DNA of 64,000 nucleotides from JADLHS01 sp964539515 (GTDB lineage Bacteria > Verrucomicrobiota > Verrucomicrobiia > Limisphaerales > JADLHS01): assembly GCA_964539515.1 (NCBI GenBank), contig CAZIJO010000002.1, forward strand, positions 27,882-91,881. Direction: 5' to 3'. Below, piece by piece: positions 27,626-35,660 of this stretch (position 1 is its first letter; each line of letters begins with the position of its first letter). Both the position numbers and the translations under genes were made by a program. The notes below the pieces were generated by a model. The model saw nothing but the letters and a program-made list of their open reading frames with translations. It was not told where the DNA came from and made no database searches.

Positions 27626-28015
27626 CTATTGCAGCATCCACCCAATCAGCGCCGCTTCACCCAGCAACACGCCCACGACCATTGCCCAGACGAGCGCTTC
27701 TCGCAGGCGAAGACTCTGCTGGCAGGTTTCACGGAGCCGGAAGCAGAGTTGCGCGGCGCCAGCGGTGATCAAGTCGCCATTCTGCAAACGGGCACGCGCG
27801 AGCGGCGTTTGATTCACGGTCACGAGCGCGCCGGGGGAGACGGTCAGCACGAATCCTTCCGCCGGGTTCAACGCCACCTGGAGATGCTGATCCCACACGC
27901 CGGCCTCCTCCAGTTGCAGGTCATTCCCGGCAGCGCGTCCGAGACGTACGGGAAATCGGCGGGCATTCCAGAGAACACCCGCCGATCGGCCGGAAAGAAT
28001 TTGAAACTGGACCAT
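27626..28015 (-). CDS. FHA-like domain protein with C-terminal membrane helix
   Basis: This 129-residue protein has a forkhead-associated-like beta sandwich at residues 1-90 (FQILSGRSAGVLWNARRFPV, LGRAAGNDLQLEEAG, VNQTPLARARLQNGD). The canonical GR-S-x-x-H core is only partly kept: RLGRAAGNDL is present, and WDQHL replaces the SxxH. A hydrophobic tail at residues 105-129 (LVWAMVVGVLLGEAALIGWM) would anchor it. Its ATG directly follows the TAA of the Wza-like gene, so it is the last cistron of the polysaccharide export operon. It may read phosphorylation in the pathway that also contains a tyrosine kinase, though FHA domains normally bind phospho-threonine. Confidence 0.7.
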   Translation of the reverse strand: MVQFQILSGRSAGVLWNARRFPVRLGRAAGNDLQLEEAGVWDQHLQVALNPAEGFVLTVSPGALVTVNQTPLARARLQNGDLITAGAAQLCFRLRETCQQSLRLREALVWAMVVGVLLGEAALIGWMLQ

Positions 28016-28756
28016 TTACCAGAGGCCACGAAGCTTGACCTCAATCTTGTCGCCGGGAAAAACCGGCGGATCCAAGGCTGGATTTCCCGCTGCCTTGACG
28101 CAATTGACCTTGATGGTTTTTCCGTCGACACGCGTGAGTACCACGTTCCGACGATCGGCGAAATCGTTGAAATCGCCGGCGGACTGAATTGCCTTCGTGA
28201 CAGTGGTGGGGCCGAGATACTCCTGGCGACCCGGGCTCCGCACCTGGCCGCCGACGTGATAGACCCGCCGGTCGGACAATACCGTCACGGTCAGTCGCTT
28301 GTAGTAGTCGGGAACGTAGGCGTCGGTGATGGCTTTCTGAAGTTCTCCCGACGTCTTACCATCCGCCTTGACGGCCCCGATCAATGGCAAAGTCAGGGTG
28401 CCATCGTCCTTGATCCGTTCTTCGTGCGGTTGCGGCGGATCGCTGATACCGGAGAACACAATGCGAATGAGGTCGCCGATGGCCAGACGATCGATGCTGG
28501 TGGCAAACAAACTATTGCTATCCGATCCAGAAGTTGCGGTGGCGGCGGGTGCCGCCGCGGCAACGGTGGCCGGCGCGGCAGCCGGATTGGCCGGATTATT
28601 GGTGTCGGATTTCGTCCCGGGCTCAACGCCCGGAACATCGGAAAACCCAATCTTGTCGTCCGGCGTCTGACAACCGGCGGCGAGCAAACCGGCCAATACG
28701 ATCAGCCCCAAGCATGGCTTTACCCGCGCGCTGATTCTCGCAATTGAATTCTTCAT
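28016..28756 (-). CDS. Wza-like polysaccharide export lipoprotein
   Basis: This protein has 246 residues. The signal peptide ends in a lipobox, LAGLLAAGC (Cys about residue 29), so the mature protein is a lipoprotein. A Ala/Pro-rich stretch follows. Then comes the polysaccharide export domain (LAIGDLIRIVFSGISDPPQP, DGTLTLPLIGAVKADGKTSG), and a SLBB domain with YHVGGQVRSPGRQEYLGPTT. Wza proteins form the outer-membrane channel for capsule or exopolysaccharide. It is only 27 bases downstream of the Wzc-like kinase gene and immediately precedes the FHA gene. It is shorter than E. coli Wza, with one SLBB repeat visible. Confidence 0.9.
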   Translation of the reverse strand: MKNSIARISARVKPCLGLIVLAGLLAAGCQTPDDKIGFSDVPGVEPGTKSDTNNPANPAAAPATVAAAAPAATATSGSDSNSLFATSIDRLAIGDLIRIVFSGISDPPQPHEERIKDDGTLTLPLIGAVKADGKTSGELQKAITDAYVPDYYKRLTVTVLSDRRVYHVGGQVRSPGRQEYLGPTTVTKAIQSAGDFNDFADRRNVVLTRVDGKTIKVNCVKAAGNPALDPPVFPGDKIEVKLRGLW

Positions 28757-28783
28757 GAACCTTTTCGATAACAGACAGCCAAA

Positions 28784-30949
28784 TCAGTACTTTTGTTTGA
28801 TCTCCGGCTTGGATTTGTCTTCCGCTGCCTGCTCGGCCCGCAGCTCGGAATCCTCGTTTCGAGAATAATAATCGTGGTAATACCCGCTGTAGTAGTAGTA
28901 ACTCTCGTCCTGGGACATGTTGATGTTGTTCAGGACAATGCCCACCAGGTTGCCGCCGACTTTTTCGATCAACTGTTTCGCCCGGACATTCATGGGCTGC
29001 GGGTAACGGCGGTATTGAATGACTTGAATCGTCATGTCCACTTCGCTGGCCAGAATGGAGGCATCGCTGACGCCCATGATCGGCGGGGAATCGAAGAAAA
29101 CAAAATCGTAACGCTGCTTCAGCTCGCTGATCAGTTCCTTCATCTGGCTGGAACTCAGAATGCCCAGCGAACTGCTCGGCAGCTTGCCGCTGGCGAGCAG
29201 GTCCAGCGTTGGCAGGCTGGTCCGTTGGACGACTTCCTCCAGGGTGTTTTGCCGGAGCAGGTAATTGGTCAAACCAACATTGTTGGAAGAACGGAGCAAT
29301 TTGTGCAGCGTGGGACGCCGGAGGTCGGAATCGACGATCACGACGCGCTGCCCACTCTGGGCGAACACCGTGGCGAGGTTCAATACGGTAGTGGATTTGC
29401 CTTCCCCGGCGCCGGCGCTGACCACGGCGGCAGTGTTCAGTTTGTCGTCCTTGCGGGCGAACATGAGATTGGTGCGCAGTACACGATAGGCTTCGGCGTG
29501 CGGGCTTTCGGCACCTTCTTCGATCAGCAAGCCGACATTTTGCGGGATGACCCCGAGTACAGGTGACTGGAGAGTGCGCTCCACATCGTCAATCGTCTTC
29601 ACGCTGGTATCGAGGTATTCGATGAAGAAGGCGAGACCAACCCCCACCACCAGGCCGATAACCACCCCAAGGATGATGTTGAGCGGTTTATTGGGGCGCA
29701 CCGGTTTCATCCCCGGCTTGGCGGCCTCAACGATGATCACCTGCGACAGTTTTGGCAGATTCAAATCAATCTCAGTGACCTCCATGCGCCGCTTCAGAAT
29801 CCTGCGCATGTCCTCCAAATCGCTTAGATCCCGTTTCTTGTCAAAGTAAGGCAATGTGTCCGTGAGCTTTTTGGCATCGAGCATCTTGGCTTCCTCGACC
29901 GATTTCACCAACTGGTCCAAACCCGCCTTCGCCACCGCGACCTGGGTCTCCATCGCCTTCATGATACCGTCAACCGCCCGGTTGATCTTCTCATTCAACA
30001 GATCCCGCTGCTCGTTAATCCGCGTCAGCTCCGGACTTTTTGGCCCCAGGTCATTGCTCAAAGATTTGGCGCGCTGGTCGGCAATGTTTAGCTCGCTGAT
30101 CAACTCGGTCAGGGTGCGATCGGGTTGAATCCTCGGGAGCACTTCGCGCAAAGCGTTCGTGTCGTTGAGGCTCAAGGCCACCACCTTGTCGTACTCCTGC
30201 TTCCGGCTCTTGTAAATCACTTCACGCTCAAAGCGGGTCTGTTCGTATTTCCGGAGCTGCTCCTGCTCCATGAGCATCTGCGGCGCGTTGCCGGCTGCGT
30301 CCAAATCCGAGATTCCCAAATTGGTGCGGAGAATGGTCAACTCCTCCTTTGTCTTGCGGATCTTCTCTTCTTGCTCTTTGAGTTTGACCTCCAGTGAGTC
30401 GACACCGCCCTTGGTCAGCTGCCGGCCCTGATCCAGACGGAATTGCTTGTAAGCCTCGGCAATGGTGTTGGCCAGCTTGGCGGCATCCGCCGGATTCTCA
30501 CTGTAAACATTGATGTCAATGAGCATCGTGTTCCGAACCGGCCGCAGACTGAGGCGGCTGCGCAGCAAGGTCAGCGTTTCCTGCGTCTTGAGTTTTGGGC
30601 CGTCATTGTATTTCTTACCCCACTCGGTGTTCAGGTCCAGTTCGTCAATAACCCGGCCCAGGATCAGTTCCGACTGGATGACCTCAAATTCCGTCTGGAT
30701 GAAATAGGGATCGTAAGGATTAAAGCCGACTTTACCGCTTAACTCCTCAATGTCGGACTTATCGCGCTCGATCTTGATCCGGGCCACGCTGACGAAGGAT
30801 TCCGGCAGGATGAAGGTCACCAACGTGGCCGTGATGACAACCAGCAGAAAGACGGCGATAATGACGGTCTTGCGGATGCGGATGATCCGCCAGTAATCCA
30901 GAAAGTGAAGTCGGGCCTCCTGCTGCGGTTGAAATTTCAACGGATCCAT
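28784..30949 (-). CDS. Wzc-like polysaccharide co-polymerase / BY-type tyrosine autokinase
   Basis: This 721-residue protein has an N-terminal Wzz domain with a first membrane helix at about residues 29-50 (KTVIIAVFLLVVITATLVTF), a long periplasmic coiled coil, and a second helix after the proline-rich KPVRPNKPLN (LNIILGVVIGLVVGVGLAFF). The cytoplasmic BY-kinase has Walker A SAGAGEGKSTTVLNLATV, Walker A' VVIVDSDLRRPTL and Walker B FVFFDSPPIMG. A tyrosine cluster near the end (SQDESYYYYSGYYHDYYSRN) is the autophosphorylation tail. It controls chain length and export of an exopolysaccharide with the Wza-like lipoprotein downstream. A Rho-independent terminator separates it from the barrel gene upstream. 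Confidence 0.94.
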   Translation of the reverse strand: MDPLKFQPQQEARLHFLDYWRIIRIRKTVIIAVFLLVVITATLVTFILPESFVSVARIKIERDKSDIEELSGKVGFNPYDPYFIQTEFEVIQSELILGRVIDELDLNTEWGKKYNDGPKLKTQETLTLLRSRLSLRPVRNTMLIDINVYSENPADAAKLANTIAEAYKQFRLDQGRQLTKGGVDSLEVKLKEQEEKIRKTKEELTILRTNLGISDLDAAGNAPQMLMEQEQLRKYEQTRFEREVIYKSRKQEYDKVVALSLNDTNALREVLPRIQPDRTLTELISELNIADQRAKSLSNDLGPKSPELTRINEQRDLLNEKINRAVDGIMKAMETQVAVAKAGLDQLVKSVEEAKMLDAKKLTDTLPYFDKKRDLSDLEDMRRILKRRMEVTEIDLNLPKLSQVIIVEAAKPGMKPVRPNKPLNIILGVVIGLVVGVGLAFFIEYLDTSVKTIDDVERTLQSPVLGVIPQNVGLLIEEGAESPHAEAYRVLRTNLMFARKDDKLNTAAVVSAGAGEGKSTTVLNLATVFAQSGQRVVIVDSDLRRPTLHKLLRSSNNVGLTNYLLRQNTLEEVVQRTSLPTLDLLASGKLPSSSLGILSSSQMKELISELKQRYDFVFFDSPPIMGVSDASILASEVDMTIQVIQYRRYPQPMNVRAKQLIEKVGGNLVGIVLNNINMSQDESYYYYSGYYHDYYSRNEDSELRAEQAAEDKSKPEIKQKY

Positions 30950-30975
30950 ATCCTAAATGCTCAATACAAAATGCT

Positions 30976-31006
30976 AAAAAAAAAGGGGCCAGTAAACCCG
31001 GCCCCT
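30976..31006 (-). terminator. Rho-independent terminator after the outer-membrane barrel gene
   Basis: Read on the minus strand, a 7-base stem AGGGGCC/GGCCCCT (31006-31000 with 30990-30984) and a 9-base loop are followed by a run of nine T (30984-30976). It begins 20 bases beyond the TAA at 31026. It should end or attenuate transcription between the barrel gene and the Wzc-like gene. Confidence 0.85.
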
Positions 31007-31025
31007 CTCCAAATTGCGCCCTTAA

Positions 31026-32294
31026 TTAATAGGCCGCCGTCACGCCAAAGTACACCCGGTTGCGATTATACTCGCGTGAGGGCTCATCCGAATCAGCCTG
31101 ATCCCAGTTATACCCAACGTTGGCCGAGACATACTTGCTGAATTCATAGACCAAACTCAAACCAACGCGATAGTAATAGTCGCTATCGCCATCCAGGGAG
31201 CCGCCGTTGAATTTTGATTGCTGGAAGGAGCCGTTGACGTTGCTGTACAGGCGGGGAAGGATTTCATGAACCCACGCCCCGTAGAAAACCAGACTTTCGG
31301 CATCCAAGACATAGCTGCCGCCCAAGGTCGGACTATACGCGTCAGTCGGAGTCCGCAATAGGCTCACGCCGGCTTCCAGTGAACTCGTGGGCCGGTACAT
31401 ATAACGCATGCTGCCCTGAACATACGGGCTGACTTTGGTGTCCGACGTCGGGTCGTTGTAATAATCATAAATCTGCACCCCGCCGTTGAGTTGCGCCGAC
31501 AGGTCGGGGGTAAAGGTGTGTTCAGCGCCGATGTAGGCGGTGTAACCCCGGGAGTTGCGCGCATCACTCTTGGGGCTGAAGAGGGGAACCCCCAGGTATT
31601 CGTCCCCCGTGTAATTGGCGGCGGAGAACATGGCACCGAGAATCCCGACCGTCTCGGGTTGCAGCGTCCAGCGACTGTCCACATGAAAATTGTTCTGGAT
31701 GCGGTCCAATAAGGCAGAGTTGCTGCCCGGCCCGGAATCATCGTAATTGTAATAAAGATTGCCGTAGCCCACTTGAAATCCCAACAGGCTGGTGGCTTGA
31801 ATGTTCACATCAAGGTCAGCGTAATTGCGGATGTTGTCACCAGTGATGGTCTGCGAGGTCGCAAACGGCGTGTTGGCCACCTGCAGGACGTCCGGCTCCT
31901 GGCCAATGACAAAGGAATCCTTCAGGCTCGTATTAAGGCGCGGATTAAAGGTGTGGCTCAAGGCGCCCTCAAAGGTATGGGCCAGCTGCCAGGGACTGGT
32001 CCAGTTCGGATACGGGTTATCGTACCATTTGGCGCTTAGATTGTACCGCATATTCAGCGAGGTCCGCTCGCCCAAAATCCCATAGTTCAACGTAGGCTCG
32101 AGTTGAACACCGAGCGAGTCCTGCTCAAGACCGTCCGGGGAGGAATTAATGTTATCGTCGTAGAACCCGCGCAACGAAGCGGCCACGCTCCAAGGTTTGG
32201 AGCCTTGTTGACTGGTCAAGACACTGGTGTTAGCCGCACTCAAAACCGAGGTGCTGATGGCTAGTAAACTTACGGAAGTCGCAAATTTTTTCAT
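31026..32294 (-). CDS. outer-membrane beta-barrel protein of the exopolysaccharide cluster
   Basis: This 422-residue protein has a signal peptide (MKKFATSVSLLAISTSVLSA). The rest alternates hydrophobic and polar residues in short strands rich in Tyr and Asn (ASLRGFYDDNINSSPDG, LNMRYNLSAKWYDNPYP, YYYRVGLSLVYEFSKYVSAN). The last residues are VYFGVTAAY, an aromatic end as used by outer-membrane barrels. Similar proteins sit next to Wza/Wzc genes in other exopolysaccharide clusters and may help release the polymer. Its own terminator follows. Inverted repeat GTTTAC...GTAAAC (32342-32362) lies upstream and may be a regulatory site. Confidence 0.85.
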   Translation of the reverse strand: MKKFATSVSLLAISTSVLSAANTSVLTSQQGSKPWSVAASLRGFYDDNINSSPDGLEQDSLGVQLEPTLNYGILGERTSLNMRYNLSAKWYDNPYPNWTSPWQLAHTFEGALSHTFNPRLNTSLKDSFVIGQEPDVLQVANTPFATSQTITGDNIRNYADLDVNIQATSLLGFQVGYGNLYYNYDDSGPGSNSALLDRIQNNFHVDSRWTLQPETVGILGAMFSAANYTGDEYLGVPLFSPKSDARNSRGYTAYIGAEHTFTPDLSAQLNGGVQIYDYYNDPTSDTKVSPYVQGSMRYMYRPTSSLEAGVSLLRTPTDAYSPTLGGSYVLDAESLVFYGAWVHEILPRLYSNVNGSFQQSKFNGGSLDGDSDYYYRVGLSLVYEFSKYVSANVGYNWDQADSDEPSREYNRNRVYFGVTAAY

Positions 32295-32341
32295 AGATAT
32301 GTTTGGTTCATGACCGACCCCGAGACAACGTATAGTGAGAC

Positions 32342-32362
32342 GTTTACTGGAAAGGGGTAAAC
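32342..32362. promoter_or_regulatory. inverted repeat upstream of the outer-membrane barrel gene
   Basis: GTTTAC (32342-32347) and GTAAAC (32357-32362) form a perfect 6-base inverted repeat with a 9-base spacer, about 50 bases upstream of the barrel gene start (32294, minus). A TTGACA hexamer follows on the minus strand (32370-32365) but has no -10 at normal spacing. The rest of the 249-base gap holds pyrimidine-rich sequence and no gene. Confidence 0.4.
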
Positions 32363-32543
32363 TCTGTCAAATAAATGTTCGTTTTTTTTCCGCATAGCCC
32401 CCCTCCTCTTCTTTTCCCTTTCCACGCCCAATTCCGGCCCGACAAATCAAATGTCCTGTTTCAAAAAGCGACAAGCCGTCAAGCTAACCGTTCCTGCACC
32501 GCCCGGCGTAACTGAGTTTGAACCAGCCCCCCCTACGCGGCAA

Positions 32544-33329
32544 TTACCGTGCAGGTATCGTCAGGCTTTGATCAATCCGCATGCGCTTGGGGTTCAACCC
32601 TGGATTGGCCGCCAGTAATGAGTCCAGTTTGATCCGGTAACGGCGGGCAATGGAACTCGGGGTGTCGCCCGCCTTCACCTTGTGGGTCGACACGCCGGTA
32701 CTGGCAGTGGGGCCCGGGGACCGGCGCTCCGCTGCCAGGCTGCCGACGGAAGCAACGGTTGTCCGCCCACTGGCAACCCGCGGCGGCGGCTGATTCGTTG
32801 GACTAGAACGTGCCGCCAAATCCGTCCGCAACCGTTCCAACTCGGCCCGCAACTGGCCATTCTGCTCCCGCAGGGTTTCGACCTCTTTCAGCGTGGCCGG
32901 CGTCGGCGGCAGGGGTAACACGTCGCTGGCCAGTTTTTGCTTCAGGGCGAGCACATTCTTGCGAACCATCTCTGCATCGGACGCAACGGGTCGGCGCCGC
33001 AAGTACTGCTCGTAGTGATAGATCGCCGCCGCCGGATCCGAATCCTTCTCCGCGTACAACCAGCCCAGTTGCAGGTGCGCAGCCGCGGACCGCGGATTGG
33101 TTTCCAAGGCCAGTTCGAAAGCCTCGATCGCACCACCGTAATTCGCCGAATTCACCCGGCTGCGTCCCACCAAGAACATGGGCTCTTTCTCCTCATCCGT
33201 CACCCCCGGTGCCGTTGGGGAACATCCCCCGCATACCAAACCGCAGAGCACAGCCAGCACGCCGTGGTGGATTGGTTTCCAAGAAATCACGTCACCAATG
33301 TAGGCAATGCGACCGCGCCAGGCAATCAT
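32544..33329 (-). CDS. probable lipoprotein with TPR-like and LysM domains
   Basis: I start at ATG 33329 (261 residues); a GTG at 33290 is an alternative, and the open frame to 33575 would overlap mazG heavily. A hydrophobic leader runs into LAVLCGLVCGGCSPT, a plausible though imperfect lipobox. Two TPR-like helix pairs follow (AIEAFELALETNPRSAAAHL, AAIYHYEQYLRRRP), then a coiled coil (LREQNGQLRAELERLRTDL). A C-terminal LysM domain (HKVKAGDTPSSIARRYRIKL, DQSLTIP) should bind peptidoglycan. It may be a cell-envelope protein. Role unknown. Confidence 0.8.
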   Translation of the reverse strand: MIAWRGRIAYIGDVISWKPIHHGVLAVLCGLVCGGCSPTAPGVTDEEKEPMFLVGRSRVNSANYGGAIEAFELALETNPRSAAAHLQLGWLYAEKDSDPAAAIYHYEQYLRRRPVASDAEMVRKNVLALKQKLASDVLPLPPTPATLKEVETLREQNGQLRAELERLRTDLAARSSPTNQPPPRVASGRTTVASVGSLAAERRSPGPTASTGVSTHKVKAGDTPSSIARRYRIKLDSLLAANPGLNPKRMRIDQSLTIPAR

Positions 33330-33411
33330 GGGTTGCACCCGCATTCGGGTCGCGAATTTCCCGAGGATCGCCCCTTCCCATCCGCCCGTGCCATCCCGCA
33401 ACGCAATGTCC

Positions 33412-34113
33412 TCATTCGTTCTCCACCGAGGGCATCCGCATGCGCTGTGAGGTTCGCCGCCGTTCCTGTTTCCGCCAACGAACCTCGCGGCGTTTCGCTT
33501 CCACCCCCAATAATTCCTCCGCCGACCACCCGCGCCGCTGGGCATACTCGGCCAGATCGAAAAGTTGTTTGGCAACCGCCCCGCGGTTGGTCGGGCCCGG
33601 TGCCGACCTCCTTCCAGCCCCGATCTGGATCAACCCGGCCTTGCGCGCTTTCTTGACGAGCTTCTCCGCCCGGAGGAGCGCCGGCAAATGCCTGGGAATG
33701 CCGTCGAGGGCGGAGGGACGTTCGTGCCGCGTGCCTTTTTTCTCCGCGTGTTTGATTTTTTCCCAGTTCGCCCACACTTCGTCCACGCCCTGGACTTTCA
33801 CCTGCCCGAAGACATGCGGGTGGCGCCGGATGAGTTTGTCCACGAGATGCCGCGTGACCTGTTCGAAATTGAAGGCGCCGCGCTCCTTGGCCAGCTGGCA
33901 ATGGAACACGACCTGGAGTAGCAGATCCCCCAGTTCTTCGGCCATCTCGTGGTCATCCCCCGCTTCAATGGCGTCGATCAGTTCATACACCTCCTCAATC
34001 GCATGATGACGCAGCGTCCGATGATCCTGCTCGCGATCCCACGGACAACCCGCGGGTGCGCGCAGGCGGGCCATAACCGCAAGCAAATCGTCAATTGCCG
34101 CCTTATGTTTCAT
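33412..34113 (-). CDS. mazG: MazG-type nucleoside triphosphate pyrophosphohydrolase
   Basis: This 233-residue protein begins with the typical MazG opening RLRAPAGCPWDREQDHRTLR, followed by the metal-binding helices EEVYELIDAIEAGDDHEM and EELGDLLLQVVFHCQLAKE. The central NWEKIKHAEKK and LPALLRAEKLVKKARKAG are also family features. It hydrolyses (d)NTPs to NMP and pyrophosphate, clearing aberrant nucleotides. The C-terminus is unusually basic (KRREVRWRKQERRRTSQRMR). Downstream on the same strand lies the LysM gene; upstream, after 88 bases, is proB. Confidence 0.94.
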   Translation of the reverse strand: MKHKAAIDDLLAVMARLRAPAGCPWDREQDHRTLRHHAIEEVYELIDAIEAGDDHEMAEELGDLLLQVVFHCQLAKERGAFNFEQVTRHLVDKLIRRHPHVFGQVKVQGVDEVWANWEKIKHAEKKGTRHERPSALDGIPRHLPALLRAEKLVKKARKAGLIQIGAGRRSAPGPTNRGAVAKQLFDLAEYAQRRGWSAEELLGVEAKRREVRWRKQERRRTSQRMRMPSVENE

Positions 34114-34201
34114 TTTGTAAAACCAGGAACCGCCGGCAAACCACGAACCCGCGGTCGCCAGGATTGCCCGGGCGTTGACGGCGGGAGCGTGGGGCGGCTA
34201 A

Positions 34202-35326
34202 TCACAAAACCACCAGATCGTCGCGATGCACCAATTCCACCCGGGAATGCTTGCGGGCCCGAATCTCCGTCGCGTCAAATTTCGCAATGCCGCGGGCGAA
34301 TTCGGTTCCGTTCGTGTCGCAGATCCGCACCACGTCCCCGGCCGCAAACTCGCCTTCGCACCGCGCCACGCCCGGCGGCAGCAGGCTCTTGCCGGCCTCC
34401 CGCAACGCCGTCTTCGCCCCGTCGTCCACAATCAACGCACCCTTGGGATGATGAAAGAACGCGATCCAGCGCTTGCGACCCTGCAACCGCGTGGGTTGCG
34501 CGACAAACAGGGTGCCTTCGTCCTCCCTCCCCAGCACCCGCGCAAGAACCTGCGGCTTGGTCCCCGACGCGATCACGAGCGGAATCCCGGAACGCACGAC
34601 GATCTTGGCCGCCTGGATCTTCGACGCCATGCCACCGACCGCGGTAGCGCTGTCCGTGCCGCCCGCCAGCTGCTCAATGGTCTCGTCAATCGCGTCGATG
34701 ACGGAAATCGTGCGCGGGTTGGCCTGGCCAAAATTCGCGATCACCCCCTCCACCGTCGTGAGGATGATGAGCAAGTCCGCGGGCAGCAGCGACGCCACGA
34801 GCGCCGACAGCTTGTCGTTGTCGCCAAATTTGATTTCCGTGAACGAGACGGCGTCGTTCTCGTTGATGATGGGGATCACGCCGCGACCCAGCAGCGTGAC
34901 CAGCGTGTTGCGGGCGTTGAGATGGCGCTCGTGATGTTCGAGGTCTTCGTGCGTGAGCAACACCTGCGCAACGTGCAATCCGTGCGCGGCGAAAAGCTTT
35001 TCATAGACCGCCATCAGCCGCGACTGACCGACCGCCGCGCACGCCTGGAGCTCTGCGAGTTCGACCGGCCGCTTTTCATAACCGAGCACCCCCATGCCCG
35101 CCCCGACCGCCCCGCTGGTTACCAGAACCACTTCGCGTCCGGCTTTCTGCTGCTCAGCAACCTGGGCCACGAGTTGTTCCAACTGCGCGGGATCGGGCTG
35201 TTTGCGGCGGTCCGTCAGCACACCTGTGCCCAGCTTGACCACCAGGCGGGAGATATCTTTGAGCAATTCACGGCGCACGGGCGATTTGGTAACAAAGCCG
35301 CGGCAAAGTGTCGAGGGGGCAGTCAT
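34202..35326 (-). CDS. proB: glutamate 5-kinase
   Basis: I use the Met at 35326 (374 residues); the frame continues to an earlier Met at 35350. The kinase domain has RLVVKLGTGVLTD, VLVTSGAVGAGMGVLGYEK, PIINENDAVSF and FGDNDKLSALVASLLPADL. The C-terminal ~75 residues are a PUA domain (GALIVDDGAKTALREAGKSL, GDVVRICDTNG), as in E. coli ProB. It phosphorylates glutamate as the first step of proline synthesis. The partner proA is not in this window. Confidence 0.95.
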   Translation of the reverse strand: MTAPSTLCRGFVTKSPVRRELLKDISRLVVKLGTGVLTDRRKQPDPAQLEQLVAQVAEQQKAGREVVLVTSGAVGAGMGVLGYEKRPVELAELQACAAVGQSRLMAVYEKLFAAHGLHVAQVLLTHEDLEHHERHLNARNTLVTLLGRGVIPIINENDAVSFTEIKFGDNDKLSALVASLLPADLLIILTTVEGVIANFGQANPRTISVIDAIDETIEQLAGGTDSATAVGGMASKIQAAKIVVRSGIPLVIASGTKPQVLARVLGREDEGTLFVAQPTRLQGRKRWIAFFHHPKGALIVDDGAKTALREAGKSLLPPGVARCEGEFAAGDVVRICDTNGTEFARGIAKFDATEIRARKHSRVELVHRDDLVVL

Positions 35327-35498
35327 GAGGAGGCGATCGACCGCTGCCATCGGCTGCCCGTCGCTGGACTGCCCACAGCGGCCAGTTCAACGCCAGGACC
35401 GGGTCACCCAGTACCCGGGTGAACTCGAATTTGTCGGCGGCATTTTTCCGGGAAATTCTCCGCTTGCCACCCATCGGATTCTGAGAGAAAATTCGCCA

Positions 35499-35654
35499 AT
35501 GCATCCCGACGTTCATCAACACGGGAGAAGGCACCACTCGCGGCGCGCCCGCCCCCAGTGGGTGATTGTGGGATTGGCGGTCGTTTTGCTCGTTCTGCTG
35601 GTCGCGGGGGTTTTCTGGATGCTGTCGAGCCCTGCTTTTGTCAAACCTCGCTGA
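35499..35654 (+). CDS. possible small single-pass membrane protein
   Basis: The ATG at 35499 follows a purine-rich GAGAGAAAA at a suitable distance and opens a 51-residue frame. It has a His/Arg-rich N-terminus (MHPDVHQHGRRHHSRRARPQ) and a clear membrane helix (WVIVGLAVVLLVLLVAGVFW). It fits exactly into the gap between proB (divergent) and the Hsp70 gene (convergent, 6 bases away). No family is recognised. It may be real, but a chance frame in GC-rich DNA cannot be excluded. Confidence 0.45.
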   Translation: MHPDVHQHGRRHHSRRARPQWVIVGLAVVLLVLLVAGVFWMLSSPAFVKPR

Positions 35655-35660
35655 CGCGGT

